Shown here piece after piece: positions 21,263 to 31,639 of a stretch of DNA of 64,000 nt (position 1 is the first letter of the stretch; each line of letters begins with the position of its first letter). Location: contig VCJN01003303.1 of assembly GCA_006384855.1 (NCBI GenBank), positions 1-64,000 on the forward strand, given 5' to 3'. Source of the DNA: Tetraselmis striata. Lineage: Eukaryota > Chlorophyta > Chlorodendrophyceae > Chlorodendrales > Chlorodendraceae. Under the pieces are notes generated by a model. The model saw only the letters and a program-made list of their open reading frames with translations, searched no databases and was not told the DNA's origin. The translations under genes and the position numbers were made by a program.

Positions 21263-22085
21263 CTTCTTGTCAAAGGGCGGAAAAACGTGTGAGATTCGAC
21301 TGGAGGAAGGTTGGCGATGCAACCTTTCTCACAAGGCAAGCCGCAGTGAAGGAGTTCACTGTGAGATTCAGATGTGACATACGGGTGACGAAGCACTACT
21401 ACTAGCGACTATTATTTATCCGTGAAGGCTGCTGCTGGTGGCGGCACGTCCATCCAGTTACGTGCGAGTACATCCGGTGTTATTGCCGGCGGGCGATAAA
21501 TCCTTTTTGTAATCATTCTGGTAGTCGTACTAGGGCGGTGAGGTGTTACATGGCACTGACGTATAAGGTACAAGGTTGTCCGTGTAGTACCGGGTAGTAC
21601 GCAATATATTTATTAAGCCGGTACCGGGTATCTAGTACGAACCCGGGCGCGATGACGAGTCGTCCTGTGGATAACTACGACTATTAGTACATGGGAGCGC
21701 AAATCGCAGCCGTACGTATTTGGTAACACTGGGGAGTTTTGTGTACATTATAGCTAGTACTGCTGAACGAGCCTGCCCGCCGTCCGATCAAAGGTCGTCA
21801 GATGGGCGGTTTGGCTGCCATGTTTTGCCAAAGAGTGCTCACGTTACATAAATATTCGCGAGGGGGAGGGCGGGGGCAGGAAGCGGTTTGCCGAAGAATG
21901 TTTGAATTACTATATTCGCGACAGCTGCCATCGGGGAATGTGGCCCTGGGGGGGGGGGGGGGGGGGGGGGGGGGGAGGCGGGCGGGCGTGGTCCCCCCGC
22001 CGCCCCCCCTCCCCCCCCCCATCCCCCGCCGCCCGCCGCTCCCGCCGGGGGAGTGAGGGGAGGGGGGTAAGGGGGCGGGGGGTAC

Positions 22086-22675
22086 TGCTTGTTCTTGTTC
22101 TTGCGTGCCGGGGGGGGCCTCCGCTTCGACGATCTCGCTGCCTCCGCCTCCGCCTCCGCCTCCGCCTCCGCCTCCGCCTGCGCCTCCGACTCCGCCTCCG
22201 ACTCCGCGACCGTCAGTTTCTTACCTCGGCGCTTCTTCACTGGCCTCTTCCGCTTCTTGTCATCCGTCAGTGTCCTCGCCACCCCGGGAGGCTGTGCCGT
22301 CGACGACGCCGCCATGAGCTTCCTTACCTTGGCGTCGGGACGCCCCCTGTGCCCAGACGCCCACAACAAGCCACAATCGTTTCGCCTTTAAGCGGCTGAG
22401 GATGCGGCCTCCTCGGCCACCACGAGTTGCGCCGCTGGCACTGTGGAAGCCTTGGCGTTGAGGTGGGCCTTACGGCGCTCCCGGACGAACCTGCACGCGG
22501 CACAAGTTAGCCACGAGTGGGTGCGTGCTAATGTGGAGGGTGGAATGTTTTGTTGCGCGCCCACCTTGTCACGCGTTTCCTCATGTCTTTCTCGTCCTCC
22601 TCGATGCCGGCGGCGCGGACACGCGAGACAACAAGGCTCGCCGCCCACTTTTGCCCGGGGGGCGAGGTCTGCCAT
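22086..22675 (-). CDS. Small Cys-containing and NLS-rich gene of CACTA copy X'
   Basis: Counterpart of 8,722-9,286 in X. ATG at 22,675 (MADLAPRAK) gives a Cys-bearing frame (CCLACPRR ... CAACRFVRERRKAH) to a stop at 22,388. A second frame, from about 22,369 to 22,086, gives the KKRKRPVKKRRGKK cluster and an acidic EAEAE run longer than in X. Here the last codons are not followed by the stop present in X. A TATA box lies upstream (about 22,795-22,802, minus strand). Confidence 0.45.
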
Positions 22676-23049
22676 GGCGCTGTGAGCGGTGAAGGGGGGG
22701 GGGGGGCGAGGTGGAGAAACTAACACCCAGTCGACGACCGCCTTCCGCAGCAGTCAACGACACATCGGAGGCGAGGAGCAGCGCGCCACTACTATTTATA
22801 TGCACGTATTGTCAAGAGCTAGTCGGTGCGGCATTGTGTCGGTGTAATTTCGCAATGTTTATTGTTGAAGTAGCACGGCGTAATGAATACGCGGTTTCGC
22901 CGAGTGAATCCGGGATAATATGTGCGGTAGGGCGCGCGTATATGTGCGCGACGAATGTGCGCGCGCAGCGTTGTGCGGCGGTGTGCGGCGGTGTGCACCG
23001 ATGTTAATATAGTGTGAATATTATATCGGCCGTAGACGATCGTAGACCG

Positions 23050-24720
23050 CCCGTGCTTGTAAATAAGCGACAATGGATCACGTCATGCTCCGGTTGTACT
23101 CCTACACTTCCTCCACTTTGGCGGGTGGGGCGGGGGGGGCGGGGGGGGGGGGGGGGGGGGGGTCCTGTCCTTATTACTTGCATCGGTGGACGTGCTGGAT
23201 ATGGAGGTCACCGGGCACATCGCGTGGGTTCGGAGCAGTTCATTCGCGCCTTCTCGTCTTGTTTGCAATCGTCGCCCTATCTAATCCAATGCAGGGTGAG
23301 TAGCGGGACACTGTGCCCCCCCCCCCCCCCCCCGGTTTATGTAAACAAATATCTAGCCATGCATGCGCCGCAATCGGTACCCAATGAGCGGGGTATGTGA
23401 CAGTGGTTTCGGAGCAGTGCAAGCATTCCGTGCGTGTGCACAAGCACGTAGGACTGGGAATGAGGCGGGGGTTGCGGATGGAGTGCATTGGCGGTCCATA
23501 GAATAGCGTGTTCTTGGGGTTTAGGCTGCATCAGACGCCGTATTCCCATCCATCCGGCACGGAATGTCCGGTTTTCACACGTTTGTGTGTTAATATAGTG
23601 TGAATATTACGCGTCTTTTACGCCGGGTGGATGGGCATCCGGCGTCCGATGCACCCCAAGTATTTGCAGCACGCTACTCTACGCACCGCCAATGCACTCC
23701 GCAAGCCCCGCCTCCATCCGCGTCGGAACCGGTAGTAAGTGTTGTTGTGTGCGCACATCGTGACAACATTACACGGTGGCAATTGCAATTATTAGCGGTG
23801 GATAATGTGAAGGCGTTTTCGAAATCGACAGAGAATGAGGCGGTGCTGGCGGAGTGCATTGGCGGTGCATAGAATAGCGTGTTGCTGGGGCTTTGGCTGC
23901 ATCGGACGCCGTATTCCCATCAATCCGGCACGGAATGTCCGGTTTTCACACATTTGCGTGTGTTAATTTAGTGTGAATATTACGTACGCGTCTTTTACGC
24001 CGGGTGGATGGGCATCCGGCGTCCGATGCACCCCAATTATTTGCAGCACGCTAGTCTGTGCACCCCCAACGCACTCCGCAAGCCTCGCCTCCATCCGCGT
24101 CGGAATCGGTAGTAAGTGTTGTTGTGTGCGCACATCGTGACAACATTACACGGTGGCAATTGCAATTAGCGGTGGATAATGTGAAGGCGTTTTCGAAATC
24201 GACAGAGAATGAGGCGGTGCTGGCGGAGTGCATTGGCGGTGCATAGAATAGCGTGTTGCTGGGGTTTTGGCTGCATCGGACGCCGTATTCCCACCCATCC
24301 GGCACGGAATGTCCGGTTTTCACACATTTGCGTGTGAATATATATAGTGTGAATATTACGCACGCGTCTTTTACGCCGGGTGGATGGGCATCCGGCGTCC
24401 GATGCACCCCGAATCTCACCAACACGCTACTCTACGCACCCCCAACGCACTCCGCCAGCCCCGCCTCATTCCGCGCAGGTCCTACGTTCCATTGTATGTA
24501 TATACATACGTACATGTACTGCTCCGAAACCAGCCCAAACTTAATGAGTGCACAAGTGTAAATGGGGGGGGGGGGGGGGGGGGGGGATATGGCGGCGGGG
24601 CATCCACTCACACATACCCCGGCGATGCATGACAGATATTACATGCCGTGGCGGGTCGGCGGGCCGACCCGGGGGGGGGGGGGGGGGGGGGGGGGTCTAT
24701 TCAACTACACGTGCGACAGT
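23050..24720 (-). other. Segment present only in CACTA copy X'
   Basis: 1.67 kb between the two shared halves of the element. It begins beside the 'ggccgtagacgatcg' shared edge and ends beside the 'cgaaacgacactg' shared edge. It holds four G/C-runs, the palindromic tandem array (23,480-24,453) and an ATG-initiated frame at 23,073 whose likely exon ends at a donor, CAG|GTGAGT, at 23,295. Either X lost it or X' gained it. The palindromes hint at a gain by fold-back DNA. Confidence 0.6.
23480..24453. repeat. Tandem array of three ~372-bp units, each centred on a ~225-bp palindrome
   Basis: Palindromes lie at 23,480-23,700, 23,851-24,077 and 24,225-24,453. In each, 'ggagtgcattggcggt', 'gctgcatcggacgcc' and 'cccatccatccgg' on the left return inverted on the right, around an AT-rich centre, 'tagtgtgaatatta'. 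The spacers, about 150 bp, are near-identical and encode the same short frame (DNITRWQLQL, VKAFSKSTENEAVLAE) each time. Confidence 0.85.
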
Positions 24721-24823
24721 GTCGTTTCGTGGAGCAGTATATGTGCCCGGCCTCATTTATACCGCCCCCTACCTGCGCTGCATGGTCCACCCCTACGAAT
24801 TACTTAGCACAAACCGCCATTAC

Positions 24824-25282
24824 TTAATAGGAACCTAGCACAGCCATGCTTATATGCCCGCTTTGCCGATCAACTTCTACGCACTTTCCGTCCCTCAACC
24901 GCCGGACATGGGGGTTAAGCCGCCAGCCTCGGCAGTTGCTTAGCCAGACTTGGCATCCCGTACCGTGCCCATGGCTTCGCAGCTCTGCCGCCGGCACACG
25001 CCGAGTCCGGCGCTTGCTGCCGCGGGGTTGCGCACGCATGCACGCACGGTAATACGCCGCCGACGCCCCCACGCTTACTTCCACCACCTTCGCCAGCCGC
25101 AGCTTCGCACGCCGTTCCGCCGACATACGAAACGCACGAATCCCCCCCCCCTCCCTTAAGTCACCCGGATCGCCTTTCCGTATCACACCCTCATCGGCAG
25201 CTTCCACGTCCGCCGGCGGCCACGCAAGCGCGTCGATGTCCATACCGTCTTTGCCAACGGGGTCCTCCCCCACACCCATCAC
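24824..25282 (-). CDS. Fused ORF created by the internal deletion of CACTA copy X'
   Basis: It starts in the acidic tail of the BED-finger exon (GEDPVGKDGMDIDA), passes the deletion junction near 25,155 ('ggtgacttaag' to 'ggagggggg'), and continues in frame into the Arg-rich MSAERRAKLRL segment that is separate in X. The fusion may be chance. It is a normal outcome for internally deleted, non-autonomous CACTA copies. Confidence 0.4.
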   Translation of the reverse strand: MMGVGEDPVGKDGMDIDALAWPPADVEAADEGVIRKGDPGDLREGGGIRAFRMSAERRAKLRLAKVVEVSVGASAAYYRACMRAQPRGSKRRTRRVPAAELRSHGHGTGCQVWLSNCRGWRLNPHVRRLRDGKCVEVDRQSGHISMAVLGSY

Positions 25283-25329
25283 ATCGTCCTCCGAGACCGG
25301 CGCCGGCGGGCCGTTTCCGACGGCGGCAG

Positions 25330-25568
25330 CTACTCCTGCTGCCGCCCCTGCCGCTGCTGATGCTGCTCCTGCCGCCCTGCTGATGCTGCTTGTAATAAGG
25401 CGGCCTTGCGGTGCAACTTAGCCTCACGCTTCAACGAGTGGCTACAGTTCGGGTATTTCCGGAAGTGCCGCTCTCGCGCCGTCCTTTCACTACTGCCCGT
25501 CACGATGCCGTGGCAGTGCGTGCATGTGTACACGCCATTCTTCGACACACTCGATATCCATCCCTCTC
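25330..25568 (-). CDS. BED-type zinc-finger exon of CACTA copy X'
   Basis: From ATG 25,575 or the nearby start the frame reads GWISSVSKNGVYTCTHCHG, then RHFRKYPNCSHSLKR, the same Cys/His pattern as 4,416-4,826 in X with several substitutions. A Gln/Ala-rich tract follows. The finger residues are intact in both copies, which suggests that end-binding was selected for until recently. Confidence 0.5.
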
Positions 25569-28033
25569 CCGGCATGCATGCTCCCTCGCGCGCGCGGGGG
25601 GGGGGGGGGGGGGGGGGGGGGTTGAGAGTTGGGGTGGATGTAGCCCACCACCGGCAGGGAGCACAAATGCGAGTGCGCGGCTGTCCGCGCTTGGTTCAGC
25701 GGTGAGCGGCGGTGACCGCCAGGCGACCCCGTACTTCATGCGCGTGCTGGGGCGTTACACAATCATCAGCAGTTAGGGCGGCTGCATTAAAACGCGCACC
25801 TACGAACACCACCTACCGCCTACCACCTACCGTACCACCTACATCCGCCCACACCTCCGCCCGTCGTGCCGCACATCGCCGCACACCGCGGGGTCAGCGA
25901 TGTGCAGCGATGTGCAGCGAGTACGTGCAGCCGCCTGTACTTAGCCCGGGTACTCCGCGTCGGCGCGCGACACGCGAGCCCGCGTGGGCATATCAATTTG
26001 ATGAAATTATCGAAACGAGAAATTCATATAGTACTTTACAGGTCGCGCGCGATAGTCGTCGCTACTCGGTATGAATCCACGTCCCTCGTCCGTCCCGTAT
26101 CGTCCCCGTATGTCGTCGTTCGTCACTAGAAGGGCACACTTGCGTCACATCTGAATCTCATAGTGGTTGACCTGGATGATGGACGAATGGAGGCACCAAT
26201 ATACCAGCAAGGGCGCGTATGTGAGCGCTCCTCACTCGTGTTGTCTGAAGCACAGGCATATTGTACCGGCATCTTGGCATGTTCCACGATTGTATTCACT
26301 AACAAGGCTTGGCTATCGGCAGGTGTATAACTGCGCCTCCCACGTTAATTGCCCCGCGCATCTCCGCATCTGTCATGATCCGGTGAGCAAGCGTTGGGAG
26401 ATGCAGCGCGACCACCGCCTCCACTCGCAGCAGCAGGTTGACGTCGTCGTGGACGGCAAAGTTCGCATTCCTCAGCGAGTTAAAGCCCAGATGAAGGAGC
26501 ACATCGACGACATGCCAATGCGACTTGTGGAGAAACTTAACAAAGAAGACATGAAGATTGCGGACGCGAGGGCGTGGCGAGTGGCGTTTAAAGCCTGGAA
26601 AAAGAGCCTCACCCGCGCAGAGAAGGGGCCCCGGGCCTACGAGTCTATTGCCGATCTCAGATATTGGGCTCGTCGCAACGAGATGCCACCTCTGAACTCC
26701 GGTGACAGCGACGCGCCGTTGGAAGACGACAAGTTGGTTGTCCTACAGCTCAACGAGGAGGCCAAAGGAGTGGTGTTCACAACGATATGCCTTTTTAGTA
26801 CCTTGAGCCTCGCCGAAACGGGAAGTCTCCCAATCTGCCTCGTCACGGACGGCACGCACAAGATTCACTACGGCAAGTGGCTCCTGTTGACACTGGGCAC
26901 CCACTCAATCGAGTATGACATGGAGAAGTACGACCTCGTTCACAAATTCCGCCCAATCTCGTTCTGCTTCGCGCAAGAGGAGGATGGGGGCAGCGATGAC
27001 CCTCATGTTCCAGACGACGATGGACACGCACAAGATGTTGTATGGCATTTCGCCCAACGTGCGCGGGCTCTTGAGCGACAAAGGGGGCGGAATTCACGTC
27101 GCCAAACGAACCGTTTTCCCTACTGCGAGGGTGCGCCCTCCCCCCCCTCTCCCCCCCCCCTTCCCCCCGTTTGGGGCTTCTCGGAGGAATCTCGTGACAA
27201 TAGGTACGAATCTCCCCCGCTGAGGCGGTCACGCTGTGCATCTCTTGCAGACCATTGGGTGTTGGATACATGTCCTTCACAAGTTCCAGTTCAAGAAGGG
27301 TACGACGAGCATCAACGGTCGACGTGTCCAGGTATGCCGAGGGGAGCACGAGTGGAAGGTGTGCGAATTGTGTGTGAAGGTGATTCATTCTTGCCGCTCC
27401 GAGGAACATGCACATGCAGTCGGGACCAAGTTGTTGCAAGTGATGGCCAGGTCAGCCCCCGGCCCGGTCGCCCAGTGGTTCGAGGACAATTATTTGGGTG
27501 CCAACCTGGACTGGTGGTCGAGCGCCTCCACCTTCGTGGGAGTTCCCGCCAGGAATAATATCATGGAGGGGTGGCACAATGCTGCCAAGAACGCCTTTCC
27601 CAAGGGATTGCGCAACCCCACCGACTCCCTAATGGAGAAGCACTTCCCAAAGTGGCTGGAGGACGAGACGTACAAGCGCGGCAGCAAGTCTATCAACTCT
27701 GCCTTCCGCATGGAGCTCTCGACGGACGTCCACTTCGCGATAGACTATCTGCATGCAGCGGGAAGCCATATGGAGGTCGACGAGGCGTTGTATGTCGTGG
27801 GCGACCCCTTCAAGATCGGCAATCGCAGCGTCACTAGACCAGCGGTACTGAAGTACCGCAACAGCTTGGCGGGAAATGTGGGAAGCAGACCGCAATGGAC
27901 GATTCAGGCGATTGAGCGGGACTTCCTCTTCCTGAATCGAGTGACCCTTCAAAACGGCCAGCCAAGATGCGACTGCGAGCGCTTCTGGCTGTACGGCATC
28001 TGCTCCCACCAGCTTCTGTGGGGTGCCCTATGA

Positions 28034-28985
28034 GACCCTACGGAGAAGATGGGACTCGAGAGGCTGGCAGGCGACATGAGCGACCGTCCAGGCAGGCATC
28101 GGCCTCGCGGTCCTACAAGGGCTCTAGTGCGGCAGCCCCAAGACGGCGGGAACGCGTCGCAGCGCCGTCGCGAAAACGCCGTGCCGCAGCGCGAGAATCT
28201 CCGGGCGGCAACGGGTACTGGGGCTCCATCTCCTTCCGCCTCATCCCCGGCCGCGGGCGGCAGTGGACGCAGGGCGAGGCGTTAATCAAGGAAAAGTGCC
28301 CGCAGATCGTAATAGTATGGCTTTTGTAAAAGGCGTAAGTTTGTAATGGCACTCCGCGCTCCGACGTGCGACTCTTCCTTCGTTCTGCGAGGAGAATTCG
28401 CAGACGGTACAACGTATAAAATCTCTTAACACTATGTGACAATAACGCTTCACTTTGAAGCTGGTTATACCACAGAGGCTATTTTTTGTTTGCCTCCCCA
28501 GTGTCTCCAATAACTGCGATGTCATATTAGGCGTTTCCATAGGTCAAAACATTGTATCCGGATATGCAATGGGATGATGGAACTATACACGAGAGACAGG
28601 CAGATGCAACACTGTTTGGTTGTGAGATCGAACCCAGACCAGCAGTGGTGAGCATCTTCTCATCAGATGGCTAAGCTGCTACATATCTCTGCTGAACCAG
28701 TTAAAAGTGCAGAGGCAGCATCAATTTTTATAGCCACTCTGAAAGAAGACTACTAGTACCCAGACAACACAAAGAAAGTCAGATGATCTGCAGGTAAATA
28801 CTGATTTTGGCGAACAATATGATGTAAACGGCTGCCCCGAACGCGGCCCCGGCCGCGGCGCGTTGGCGCCCGGCTGCCCCGGCCGCGGCGCGTTGGCGCC
28901 CTGCTGCCCCGGCCGCAATAAGAAAGGAAATGCGGTTTGTGAAATCGACGGACGAGAGACGTTTAAACTCTAATCTGCTGTCGAA
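28034..28985. other. MULE middle: possible transposase tail, then space between convergent genes
   Basis: 28,034-28,285 may continue the transposase in another frame with an Arg/Gly/Pro-rich tail (SDRPGRHRPRGPTRALVRQP), a common disordered MULE C-terminus. 28,286-28,985 is AT-richer and gene-free. It holds 2.5 copies of a GC-only 33-bp unit ('gccccggccgcggcgcgttgg', 28,829-28,917), like the repeat at 5,878-5,992. Confidence 0.5.
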
Positions 28986-29031
28986 AACAGTTTATAATGA
29001 TCGTCGATTATGACTAATGTTGATTCCTTTG

Positions 29032-29870
29032 TCACGGACCATACACGAACCCACGTTGCTTGGCGAGGTGCTCCGAGAGATGCGCCGTTAAAGTCGCCGA
29101 ATCTCTTCCGACGACCAACCACAAGGCGCGTTTGCTGGTGTCGGGGTTTCTTGGGTGCTTCGACGCGATGATAAGTACACGACCCGTTGTCAACAGACTG
29201 TCGAGGTAGTCCATTCGTGGGAGGGGGGCTTGCGTCAAGTAGGTGCTCGGAATCTGCACGCAGCAGATATCCGCATTGGAGGCCGCCAGCAGCGGAAGGA
29301 GAAAGTCCAAGTGACTGAACCAAGGCGACGTCACGACGACAAAGGGCTCGTTGCACAGGGCAGTGGCCTTGTCGTGTGTTTCCGGCGATAAAGCGTCGGC
29401 GACGAAGTGGGACACGCGAGACGGGTTGATGTCACTCAATATCACCCTCCTGGCCCTCCCGAACAGAGCGTGTGCCGTACCGGCAAAGCCGCTGCAGGGA
29501 TCCCACACGCAGACCTGTCGCCAGGTCTTTACGCAGGCCGTCAAGTAGTGATACTCCCACGGAGAGGTGTAGGTGCACGGTGGGTTGTTGCCCAACATCT
29601 TGCGGTAAAGAGCGTGCCCGCGTTTCAGCGTGTGCTCCGACCACGTGCCAGGCATCCCCGCAGTCAAGCGAGCTGCGTACGTTGACAGCGTACCACCAAT
29701 CTCCGGTGAAATCCGGCGCAACATCATGTTTGAAAGGTTCCACCACGCACGGAAGTCGGGTACGGAAAGCGTCTCGTGGTTACAAGAGGTCGGAGCGATA
29801 GTACACGGGTTTGTACGCGAGAGATGCGGGCGTTCACCTGCCCCCACTGCGGAGGTGCGGGTAATCCCAT
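29032..29870 (-). pseudogene. Methyltransferase-like domain, end of the MULE's leftward coding region
   Basis: The minus strand gives AWWNLSNMMLRR, then VWDPCSGFAGTAHAL, VILSDINPSRVSHFVADAL, VVVTSPWFSHLDFLLPLL and a final ALWLVVGRD strand. DP-x-SG-x-AGT resembles the S-adenosylmethionine-binding motif I, SDIN the acidic motif II, and TSPWF the (D/N/S)PP(Y/F) catalytic motif IV of amino-methyltransferases, with Trp replacing the second Pro. A DNA or RNA methyltransferase fold is plausible; activity is uncertain. It joins the upstream zinc-ribbon-like part by a frame change in a G-run near 29,850. Such a gene in a MULE would be accessory to the transposase, for example by marking element DNA; that is inference. 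Confidence 0.5.
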
Positions 29871-30530
29871 CCCTCTCGGTTAATTCTCTCCACCCTCCGC
29901 ATCTCTTGCTCGTCAGTCTTGCCTGCGGTGGCCTCAACCACCGCTGCTTTGACGTCCTCGAGGATGTAGTCGTCCTCCCCAATGTGGGCCTCCGGGCTCC
30001 ATTGCCGCATCTCTTTCGCCGCCGCCATGGTTCTCGCTGTCTCATGCATGCGACGGTAGGCCTCGTCCTTGTGGTCGACTTCAGGCAGGAAGGCAGCCAT
30101 GCCGGGGACGTGGTAGGACAGAATTTGCCAATCCGGTCCTGGCATCATGGCGCCTGTGTTTGAGTGCAAGCTCAGGAAGATGCGGAAGCAAGGGCTGACA
30201 CCCGCAACTTCCTTGCATCTCGGGCATCTTGTTTCGAGCGCATGGTTGACGCCTCCCTTGGGTGGGCTGGCGTGGACATCTTGTGCAGGCAAGAGAAAAG
30301 CAAGACCAGGGCGCGAGTATGTCGCAGCGTCCTCGTTTCCATCGCAGACGTCCATGCGGTACCGGTCGTCCGCGACGCCGAGGGGAACGAGAGATTTGCT
30401 CTGCTCGAGGCGCCCAGTGCAGAGATTCCGAACCTTCCGGAGCTCGGCAAGGACCTCCGGCCGATTCTGCTCCACCCACGGCACGACGCCAAGCGACGAG
30501 GCTGCAGCCACTTCCCACTGAGCGAAGATG
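29834..30530 (-). pseudogene. Unrecognised domain with CPRC motif, upstream of the methyltransferase-like part
   Basis: A 225-codon minus-strand frame reads VPWVEQNRPEVLAELRKV, then DRYRMDVCDGNED, ETRCPRCKEVAG and PGPDWQILSYHVPGMAAFL, ending in a helical acidic stretch. CPRC suggests half of a zinc ribbon, but I see no clear second Cys pair. Codon content and hydrophobic spacing look like real protein. It belongs to the same leftward coding region as its neighbours. Confidence 0.45.
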
Positions 30531-30713
30531 TAGTGAGAGTCACACGCGAGGGTGAGATTCCACCCTACTGGTGTCTAAAACACAATGGGACTGTGGAAGA
30601 CGAGAAGGGGTGTTGGGGGAGGGGGGGAGGCTCACGATTCCAGGTGCAGCCCACTTCAAGGCGTCGACGATAGTCACATCTCTCCCCCTCCGGACGGCGG
30701 TCAGTGGCTCACA

Positions 30714-31290
30714 TCAATTGAGAAAGATGATGAGGAGGAGCCCCCCCGCCACGCCATCTACATGGGCAGAACCCGAGCCGCAGTCCGGGTCTGCCATGAC
30801 GAGGGCCTTGTGCCGGGCAATGTAACCGGGGGACGAGATTCGTAGCTGCCGGTGAGCTTCTTGGACATACTCGTTGCAAATCCCCCGCAGCTCGTTGTAC
30901 ACAAGCCGGTGTTCATCGGAGGCCAGGAAGGCTCGCATGTTCACCGTGAAGTCGACCCCCCCCCCCCCCCCCCGCAGTTTGAGGTCATCGGGGCATGCGG
31001 GTCGTGAGGTGTTAGAGGTCGTTGGTGAACAAGGACGTAAATAAGGAATGGGAAAGGGGGCTGGTGTCACCACTCATGTCGAGATGCAGCTGCTTCCTGC
31101 CGCCTCCAATGAAGGTCCACGCCTTCTCCTCACCAAGGGAACCGGCAAGACGTGCAGCGACCAGCATGTCCCCTAGGTCAGCGACGCGGTCGCAAAGGTC
31201 TTGGGACCCAAAAAACGAGCGGACGCGTGTTTGAAGGAAGTCTTGGTTGCCGACAAGAGTGGCGACGGTGGGGTCGGTGATTGGCGGAGA
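30714..31290 (-). pseudogene. Domain with an HxD motif, possibly oxygenase-like
   Basis: The upstream exon reads TVATLVGNQDFLQTRVRSFF and KAWTFIGGGRKQLHLDMSG and ends at a GTGACACC donor near 31,070. After an intron ending in a C-run, the next exon begins FTVNMRAFLASDEHRLVY and reaches GSAHVDGVAGG and LLLIIFLN before a stop at 30,714. His-x-Asp followed by a hydrophobic strand recalls the iron-binding start of 2-oxoglutarate oxygenases (AlkB, TET/JBP or PHYH types). The second His and the Arg of that family are not visible, so the assignment is weak. If correct, oxygenase plus methyltransferase would be a DNA-modification pair. Confidence 0.35.
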
Positions 31291-31639
31291 TTCCCGACAA
31301 GGCGAGGCGCGACAAGTCGCTCAGCGAGGGGCGTGGGAGCATGCTGCCCACGAAGGGGAGGGAGAGGAGCATACCGCTGGAAGCCGAGCCTGGGTGCACT
31401 TGGAGTGCTCCCTGTCCTAGGCCGGCAGAAGACTGTCGGTGCGAGAGTAGGAGGCCGAGATGTCCGCGCAGGCGGCGTTACGGGCTTTGCGTCCCGAGAT
31501 GAGGGCTTTTTGGGCGGAGATGTGGGTCGGGGACGCAGAGATGGGGCACCGCCATGGGAAGATGTGGCAAGGCGACTTCCAGCAGCGGCACCCGAAGGCG
31601 CCTGACGGCTTGACCGGGTTTCGCGTTTCGGCTTAGGCG

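Larger units (their letters stand above)
21357..26165 (-). mobile_element. CACTA-type DNA transposon, copy X', inverted relative to X
   Basis: The ends CACTGTGAGATTC and (right, reverse complement) CACTATGAGATTC form a 22-bp inverted repeat with one mismatch, flanked by the 3-bp duplication GTT (21,354-21,356 and 26,166-26,168). It matches X closely along most of its length but lacks the middle of X (Tudor exon, tandem arrays, Cys-rich region). It carries about 1.67 kb (23,050-24,720) that X does not have. It sits inside the MULE transposase frame. Confidence 0.88.
16620..28033 (+). pseudogene. Mutator-like transposase with SWIM zinc finger, split by two later insertions
   Basis: ATG 16,620 (MADRSSAPQASEAF) opens a frame that reaches the LTR-complex insertion at 16,947, resumes at 21,268-21,356, and resumes again at 26,169 after CACTA X'. 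Counting one TSD copy at each site, the codons are continuous. Catalytic candidates are D in LVTDGTHK (about 26,846), D in LLSDKGGG (about 27,080) and E in RNNIMEGWH (about 27,566), with the conserved GCWIH between. The C-terminus holds a SWIM finger, CDCERFWLYGICSH (near 27,970-28,010). An intron spans 27,131-27,250 (GT...TTGCAG, with C-runs). One frame change sits at a five-G run near 26,985. Total length would be about 720 residues, normal for MULEs. It can no longer be expressed whole unless both inserts are removed. Confidence 0.82.

Noticed and set aside
21034-21405. Frames of 60-125 codons repeated at 2.9-3.4, 16.7-17.2, 19.5-19.9 and 20.9-21.4 kb
   Set aside because: They lie within LTR copies and recur only because the LTR does.
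22086-25739. CRISPR-like spacing in the triple palindrome array
   Set aside because: Units are 370 bp and the spacers are near-identical; this is an ordinary tandem duplication in a eukaryotic transposon.
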